Below, one piece after another: positions 23,501 to 32,900 of a DNA stretch of 64,000 bases. This DNA is from Bactericera cockerelli (lineage: Eukaryota; Arthropoda; Insecta; Hemiptera; Triozidae): the NCBI GenBank assembly GCA_024516035.1, contig CM044966.1, positions 23,185,983 through 23,249,982 on the forward strand, in the 5' to 3' direction. The stretch's first letter is position 1; every line of letters begins with the position of its first letter. The translations under genes and the position numbers were made by a program. Under the pieces are notes generated by a model. The model searched no databases and was not told where the DNA came from. It saw only the letters and a program-made list of their open reading frames with translations.

Positions 23501-26500
23501 CTCAGCACTCAGAATGTACTACTCGTACATTTTGTTCACAAGGTACTGATACTAGTTCACATGTACTAGCTCTGGAAGCACAGAGAGGCATATACTCACG
23601 CAGGAATATTCTCTCGTCAAAGTCTCCAACACTGAGAATGTACTCCTCGTACATTTTGTTCACAATGTACTGATACTAGTTCACATGTACTAGCTCTGGA
23701 AGCACAGAGAGGCATATACTCACGCAGGAATATTCTCTCGTCAAAGTCTCCAACACTCAGAATGTACTCCTCGTACATTTTGTTCACAAGGTACTGATAT
23801 TAGTTCACATGTACTAGCTCTGGAAGCACAGAGAGGCATATACTCACGCAGGAATATTCTCTCGTCAAAGTCTCCAACACTGAGAATGTACTCCTCGTAC
23901 ATTTTGTTCACCACTTTGAAGTTGAAGTCGAAGTTTTCCTGTTCCAACAGCCTTGAGAGATCTTCATAGTTTCCTCGCAGCTTCTGAAATGAGGACAAAG
24001 AAATATACTGAGCATTAACAAACAAAGAAATATACTGAGTATTAAAAAACAAAAAAATATATTGAGTATTAACAAACAAAGAAATATACTTATCATTAAC
24101 AAACAAAGAAATATACTGAGTATTAACAAACAAAGAAATATACTGAGCATTAACAAACAAAGAAATATACTGAGTATTAACAAAATACATGTACTTTTAT
24201 TTTAAACATAATATTCTTACTAAGAATAATTTTCAGTTTACAATTTAATAAACATAAAACATTTCATCAGAAACTCCAGTTGCTCCCAAAAGTGAAGCTG
24301 CGTTTCCTCTCTGGATTGCTAAACCAATCCTCTGCATTAAGAAGAAACTTGATCTGGGATCTCCAGTTTTTGCATTACTTTACATATCATTATTGGACCT
24401 AGAACAGAGACCTATATCGAGGTTTCTCTTATAAATTATTTTATTTATTTGAACAATATATGGGCATATTTACCCTGTACTAACTAGTTTTACAATTCAT
24501 TTCCCCAACTAATCATAATAAAAACAAAATATAAACATCCAGGTTTGAATGAATTATTTACAAGCTTCATGCATCGTTAGTTCACAGTTGGCTCCAAGCA
24601 CCCACCTCTACCTTATCAACAAGCCACCTCTTCCCCACCTAGCTGGTCTCATCCACAACCCCTCAGATGGGTGCTTGGAGAGATCTCAGCGAGGTGGTAG
24701 AGGATGGTTTGGATGCAGTGGATGGTATAGCCAGGAGCTCATCAAAATTTGCGCAACGTGTTTGTAATCATTAGCTTGAGAGATTCTGACTCGGAGGTTG
24801 CGGGTTCGAATCCCGGCCGGAGCCGAAATTTCTGACCGAAATTTTCTGTTTCCGGAATGGCATGGATGTAAAGGTAAAGTGCCCTGAAGTAATACGAAAG
24901 CAGTTTCGGGGCACAATTACCTTTAAAAAAAAGCTAGAGATTTTTAACTTTCCTTCTTTTTTTTTTAGAAATGAACGGGGGAGTTGAACTAATGTTTAAA
25001 TCCTATATATTTTGCAAATCTTGCCGGCTGAACAGTTTCCCCTGTTTGACCTCGCGGATCCAGCTTTCTCATCAACACTCGACCGTGCATTTAAAAAGAT
25101 ACATTATTATTTTATGTTGATATGTTGAGGTACATTATACATCACTATACAGTCATATTTGTTTTTTTTTTTTTTATCAACTACGGAACAGATGACAGTT
25201 GAGAATTTTGATGGAGTCTTTGATAATTTGTATGGAGATGTCAGTAAGTAGATTAGTATTTAATCCATGTTTTCTGAAGAAATCACTGACAGTGTTTGGA
25301 ATGGCTCCTCTTGCTCCAAATAATAATCCATCTGTTTCAAAATTAGTTTCAGGTATTCTGTATTTTTTTGAGAGGTCTGGGATACATGGATCGTAAATTT
25401 GTTTTTTCTCAAGATGAACTGAGTTAGGTTGGTCTTCACCTTGCTCGAAGCGAACAGTTGGATTAACTATTAGTACTTTATTTTTAGTAGGATGAATTGC
25501 TATGATGTCACATCGTCTTGTAGAAGAATCAGTAGAGATGCATGATACCTCTTCAAATGTGTTCCAACCAACTCTCTTCAATTCACTTGCTATTGCAGAT
25601 CTTACTGTGTGGTGTCTTTTGTTACGCAGCAGTTCGCCATGTCTGCAGGATCCCAGCACGTGTCCAAGGGTTTCAGTCTCCTCACATCCAGTTATCCGGC
25701 AGAGGGAAGATGTGCTGCGTCCTGGAACAGCTCTAACAGCCGCAACATTACAAGACATTTTAATAGCATTTGTCCATTCACTTGAGCTCATCCCAGTTTT
25801 TGTATAAATCCATTTGTTTGTTTTATGATTGTGTTTATATAGGGTGATGCCTTTGCCTTTCTGAATTAGAGAACTCCATTGATCAAATGATTTTTCTCTC
25901 ATTTCTTCTCGAATTTGTTTTCCTGATTTTGATGGATCAGTTTGAAGTTTAGATGCAGCATTTACAATTTCATCTGAGATATCTCTTGACTTGTGTAGTA
26001 GATGGTTGTCTATATTTTCTAATTTCTTGCAAATATTTATGTTTTGTATTGGAGCCTCCCATTCAGCCTTCATGATTCCTAGGCCACGATTTTTTCGAGC
26101 AGCATAAATCATGCCTGTTGGAGTATCACTGGGGAGGTGGAGGACTTCTTTCACCGTACTTCTGACTGATTTATCAATGTCTTGAAGGAATGAATCAGGT
26201 ATCTTTGAAAGTGGAGCGCATTGTAATGGATATATAAGAGTAGGCCATACATATTGATTGATGATATTGAGTTTTTGGTCTGGTTGAAGCAATTCTGACT
26301 GGGCTAATTTATTTAATTTATATGTGAGCTTTTTTATGATTTCAGGTTTATCAATTATGATTTCGTCTTGTATAGTAGTCCCAAGATATTTAATTTTTCC
26401 AGTATCTCCTATCGAGTGGATTGATCCAGTGGAAGCATCAATAATTTCTTGATGTAATTTCCCATTTTTTATTACTATTGCTTGGCTCTTGGCTGGGTTG

Positions 26501-29500
26501 ATGGATAGCCCTATTTCACTAGCTAAATCTTCAATCAAGCTGATGATAGCTAATGCAGCAGTTGAGTTTTTACCAATAACAGCTAAATCATCAGCAAAAG
26601 CCAGCAAAGTCACTTTTTCTGTATCAAAGTCATAGCCAAAGGCTTGTTTTACACTTTCTTCATTCACTTTCTCGTATAAGCCAGTTTTCTCCTATAATAA
26701 AGAAAGTATTGTATTCCCCAAAATTTTGACCTTCCCAGTTTTTCACATTCATGGAAAAAATATTATTTTTTTTCTTCTCATTATAACTAATAATAATAAG
26801 TACCTGCTTGCTGAGTAGCTTGGACTGAGTATTCCTGAAGAAATACTAACATTGTTCCAGGAAATACTAAAGAAGAACGGGGGGGTTTTTAGCGGGTGAG
26901 CCGACAGAATTGGTGCCCTTCAAGAGGGGCGACACACCATACCCTGCCGGCAAGTCCCGCATATCCTCCAGCACTAGAGCTTTGCTGAAGGAATCTTAGA
27001 AGATTTTCCCCCTCAAAAAAAAAAAAAAGCTTGGACATGTTGTTGCGCCAGCAGTACTCCTTGATGCTCTTGTATAACTAATTGAATTGAATTGAATTGA
27101 ATTGTGTTTTATTGGATTAAAAAACAGTTATTACAACCAATTACATTGAATCACTACAATAGGTTCTTAAGAGTAAGAGAAGAATAGATATTTCAAACTA
27201 AAAATTATAATAAAATTAAAAAATTAATTAAAAATGATCTTTTTTTTAAATTAAAAAAATATTTTTTTTTTAATTAAAAAATTAAAAAAAATTAAATTAA
27301 AAAAAATAATTAAAAATAATAATAATAATAATAAGTACCTGCTTGCTGAGTAGCTTGGACATGTAGTTTCGCCAGCAGTACTCCTTGATGCTCTTCGCCT
27401 CCATGTGAAGACCATCGTGGTGCCGGCACAGGATGCCTATGGAGCAAGGGGGCTCCTCCGGGGCTACGAAGCGGGAGTCGAGGAAGTTCTGTGGCATGCC
27501 CTCGAACTCCGGGTTCACAATGTCTGGAAGCAGAGATCAATTTTTTGAAATGTTAGTTTCTGGTTTATTACAATTCATTATTCAACTCATCTCCCTGGGG
27601 CACACAGCCCACAACTGCCGCCGCATTCCCTCTTTGTATTGCCAGAATTATCATTTGTGATAGGTAGAAACCCGTTCTACCATCAATTTTATTTATTTCA
27701 TCATCGTAGGGCGGCGTCATTGTGAACGATGGTAGCCACACAGTGGAGGAATGACTCAGCACTTCTACCACTGTTTTTAATCACTTTTTTATTTTTACTT
27801 TTTAATATATAAATTTATGTACACTTTTTAATATACAAAATATTTGTAAAAAAAAACTTTGTGAAACTAACTCTTCAATAAATGCTATACTAATTTATTT
27901 TGTCTATTTTATTTATATATCTCCCTTGCCTTCATCCCATATTAGCTTATGTTGCTTTTGGGGTCGGCATTGTTCAACCTCATGGTTGAGGTTGGTAAGG
28001 TGGAGCACGTTTTTTATGCCCTTCCTAACGCCAACGATTCTACTTGGTTTTAACGTCCTGATCTGGACGGGGGTGTTACCCTCCATTCGCTGGGAATCAT
28101 AACAGCTACCCACATTAACCTCACCCAGCTTGGGTAAGGCCGGAAACGCCAGCATCACGTGTTTGGAGGGAACGGAATTTTCTTCAAAAAGTCTGCTCTA
28201 ACCGGGGATCGAACTCGGGATCTCTGGACTACGGGCAGTAGTCACAACCATTACGCCACGGAGGCTGGATTTTATTTAAAAAAAAATATTTACTTTATTT
28301 ATTCAATTTATTTCATCTCTTAATGTATTTTGTTTACTTCTTATTACCTCTCAGTTTGCTCTGGATAACATTGGCGTAGATGAGATCACAGGTGGCTATG
28401 AGCAGGTGGAAGGAGCTGACCAGGTCATTGCTTACGTCCAGGTACTCGGCTTTCGTCAGCACAAACAGGATCCACGTGAACTCAAACACCTTGGTGGGAG
28501 TGCAGTGGATCATTCTGAGGAGAAGTTTTAAAGTTACCATATTTGTGTTAATTTTTTTATTTTTTTTAAGAGGACATAGACAGCCAGACACGTACAGATT
28601 TGAGTTATATACATAGAGAAACCTCAGCAAATAAGCTGAATTGGAACCAGTTGTTCTGATATATGTATTAATTTTGATGTATGTAATATTTATGTTCCAA
28701 ATAAAGGTTTATTTTTTATTTTTTTATTTATTTTTTATTTTTTTATTTTTTTTTAATTAATTAATTGTTTAATAATATTAACAATGGATTGAGAAAATGT
28801 ATATACAAATATATGTAAATGTACAAATAATAATTTGGTACCTTAATAAAATAATTTTCTTATAAGTAGATAGTATAATATTTTATCTCCTTAGAATATA
28901 AAATAAGCTGTACCAGATTCTACAAAAGGATTTGAGTCTTTTGAAGAATATGCAAACTTTTGAGCACACAATGTGTTGAATTCTCAAATAATCTTCTTTA
29001 ACAAAAGTTATTCATCTGATTGCTAATTCATATAATAAACATCTAAACTAAAAAATATAGTAAACATCTAAACTAAAAATATCTATCTCTCCACTACTTA
29101 TTACAATTCCTGGATATTTTATTATGTCTAGGTTCTATCATTTATGACAATTATACTTTAAAATGGTACTTTTTAGGATACATTAATTTGTTACCATACA
29201 CTGATGACATAATGGGATCCAAGTATGAAATTATAAGACAAAAGTCCCAGCAAATAGTATGAAATTAGGAAATTAATCTGGATATAAAAATCTATCAGTC
29301 ATACTCACTTTGGATTAGTTCCCTATAGTATTTTATCTCCTTAGAATATAAAATAAGCTGTACCAGATTCCACAAAAGGATTTGAGTCTTTTGAAGAATA
29401 TGCAAACTTTTGAGCACACAATGTGTGCTCAAAAGTGGTAATTTTGAAGAATATGCAAAAAGGTTTATTTATTTATTTATTTACATAGAGATAACAGAGA

Positions 29501-29912
29501 GTATAGTAGAAAGGACATACGTATACCGACTTCAGAAGCTCGATCGATAAGGTGGCGTAACCGGAGGTCACGGTCGGTGGTTCGAGTCCCAAGTTCAGTG
29601 AGGATTTAGTTTAAAAAAATGTATAATTGAGTCATCACATTAATTAACATATTTTTTTTATTTAAGATGAGTGTTTCACAGCCTTTTTTATTTCGTAGCC
29701 ATGAAACAAACATGAAATTGTAATTTGGTTACAATTGTTTGTAAGGGATACCTTCCGGTGCGCTCGTGCACCTAATTGGGAAGTATTGTGTCACTTCTCG
29801 CCCATCAGAGGGGAGTCATACTACGGGATGGATAGGCTACAACACAGACCACAAGCGTCTACAGTAGCTCCTGTTTCATGGCTACGAAATAAAAACGACT
29901 GTGAAACACTCA

Positions 29913-29952
<40 letters not shown>

Positions 29953-32900
29953 AGGAGCAACTGTAGACGCTTGTGGTCTGTGTTGTAGCTTCCCCCTCTG
30001 ATGGGCTAGAAGTGACACAATACTTCCCATTTAGGTGCTGGGTCAACACAAGCGCACCGGAAGGTATATCTTACAAACAACTGTAACCAAATTTAGAATA
30101 CACTTTTTTTGTCGGCTCGGGAGATCGAACCCGGGACCTTCCGCATGACAAGCGAGTGCTTAACCACTGAGCTAATCGCGAGCTTATTTAATTTTATAAA
30201 GATAGTCATAATTTATAGTTTATCACAATTACTCAAATTTTCCTAAATCTTGCCCAACTTGGACTTGAACTACTGACCTCCAGATTACAAGTCCACTCAA
30301 TCAAGCTACTTAGGCTAGTCTGAGTTTTTTAATAAATATGTCCAAGGTTTACTGCTGGAATAACGGGACTTATATAAGTTCTAGTTGGGCACCATCAATA
30401 AGGCAATATGTTTTATTATTACTACTGTAGACAAACCTAACAGAATTTCAAGGGACAAGAAATAGATGAATAATAATTAAATTAAAATTAGCCAGCATTG
30501 ATGCCATGTTGAATACACCAGTTCTCATTTGGTCCAGCAAAGCTAGGACTTGGATGGGTGACCATTCAATTTCGAAACCCTTGTTATGCTGGATGCTAAT
30601 CTCTACCCTACTCAACTGGGTGAGGTTAATAAGAGTAGCTGGTTTGTGAGTTTCCAACAAATGGAGTATGAAACCCCAGTTGTGAAATGACCATGCATTG
30701 AAAGCAACATAGAAAACATTCATGGCTTACTTCTTCTTGTTGTGTCGCACGTGCATTAACAGCTCATCTAGATCAGGAGGCCTGAACATCTCCTTGAACA
30801 TAGGTAGATACTTTGTGAAGATCACCTTGGAAACAGCAAAGTTCCGCTCTAGGCGAGAGATCTTGGATCGGAAACTGTCCGGCAGTTTGCGCATGTCTGC
30901 CCACTTGCGGCACTTGTTAAGAAATTGATTCAGTCTGTGGACAAGAGGAGATGTTAGAATAGAATCTATACCTTGTTTATTCTGTCAAGCTGAGACTGAA
31001 AAGTCCCTTTACTCTAGCAGTCAAACACGTCTTATGTATTTCTTGTTATCTTTGAGTTAGTAGTTTGTTGATGTTTTTCTGTCTGTTTTCAATGGTGAAA
31101 GCTGAACTGAGTTTTGATAGTCTTAGAAAATGATAGTCCTAGCTGGCTTAGAAAACAATAGTTTTTGCCTGAACCTCTAAAGGTCAGAAATATTACACTC
31201 CATTTCCACAAATATCAGCTACTCTCATGAACCTCATTCATTCTGTGTGGGTCTGGAAATAGCCACCAACTCCTAAACTTGTTAAATTAATATCAGTGAT
31301 CTGACAAGGAATGGTACACCATTTTGATTATAATCAATGTAACATTGACTCTGTCTTGTGCTAACTTTCAGTTGGCCTTAGAAACCAGTTTTTCAATATG
31401 CGACCATACTGTCACTATATGTATACAGGGTGGTCCAGAAAGTTTGCACCAAAATGATAGGGGTAATAAAAGAGACCATTTCCAACAAAAATATTCCCGG
31501 ACATTTTCCTTTATTTTTTGTCGTTTTCAAAATGGCGGCCAAAATGTGTGTTTTTCAATTATGTGCGTTCAGAACCTTGACAGCCTAAATGAGCATGATC
31601 ATTAAAACATTGAACGGGTTAATTTAACTTATTTTAATTAAAATTTTATTTTCAATTAAAAAATGCAATCCGTTTTTTTCTAGGTGGTACAGAAAAAATT
31701 GAAAAAATCAAAAGCCAAACCAAAGTCGGAATATTTGAAAAACACGTTTTGGCCGCCATTTTGAAAACGACAAAAAAATAAAGGAAAATGTCCGGGAATA
31801 TTTTTGTTGGAAATGGTCTCTTTTATTACCCCTATCATTTTGGTGCAAACTTTCTGGACCACCCTGTATATATAATGCTTTTTTCTTTGTGTTATTATGT
31901 CACAATTTTAGTGGGTAGCGCAGAATCATAGGACTTTACCACTTTAATTTTCAATACCTTGTATTATTTTTTTGCCTAAGATTCTGCCACTGGTCGCTGC
32001 TTCACATTAAAGCAGCTACTCATTTTTCCTCACGAGGTATGAGTGGACCCCGAAAATCCAAGTACAGAGCAGAAAAAATCCTCCCCCGCTGGGAATCGAA
32101 CCCAGGTCACCATGTGTGCAATGCCTAGCGCGCTAACTCGCTCTGCCACAGTGACTACTTGTCACTATATGTACATTCAATAAAGACTGAAAACTACAAT
32201 GAGCATACTTACGACATTTTGCAGTGTTTCAGTAAACTTGTGAGGCAGACTAGATTGCCTTCGATAGTTCTATTTGAGTTTACTGTGGGGACAGTAGCTT
32301 TGCGACAGGCAACATACAGTGAGCATCCTAGCCAGTGCAATTGAGATCCCTGAGGAAGAGGAGTAATTTGCTATTATTAAACTTGTTAGCAGAATTAATA
32401 AATATGATACATTAAACTTGTGATTTTTTGAGTAAATTATGAAATTTTGAAAAATGCCTGGTGTGACATGTTAGATTGCTAGATGTGACAATGACTGCTC
32501 ATGCTCAGCCATCGTCTTGAATGCAATGGGGAAGTGAGGTTTTCTTAAAAATCTGTTGACTTTCCATCATTCTAAAAAATCTGTTGAAGTATTTTTACAT
32601 CTTTCAGTCTTTAAGGGTGGAATTAATAGACAACATCAATAACTTAAGTCATTGGTAATTGTCGATTTTCCCTATCTTACACAGTACGCAATGCCTGACT
32701 TAGCGCCACAGAGGTATTACAAAAACGTCTATTAATTCCACCCTAAATCTACTTGGACTATTGAGAAGCCTAACAAAGTTATTTTATATTAGGATGGAAA
32801 TCTATGCTGAAAATTATCCCTTCTTGTAGGGTAGAGTTAACAATGTGAACTTTAAATTACATGAGATTCATTGTGGTTCTGTAGGGTTAGGTTAAGTTAA

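Noticed and set aside
22130..23848. A missing exon between pocket exons 6 and 7 to explain a phase mismatch
   Set aside because: No candidate was found, and one extra base in the G7 run of exon 7 explains the phase more simply.
29735..30030. ORFs with Lys or Phe homopolymers
   Set aside because: They read through the poly(A) between two inverted SINEs.
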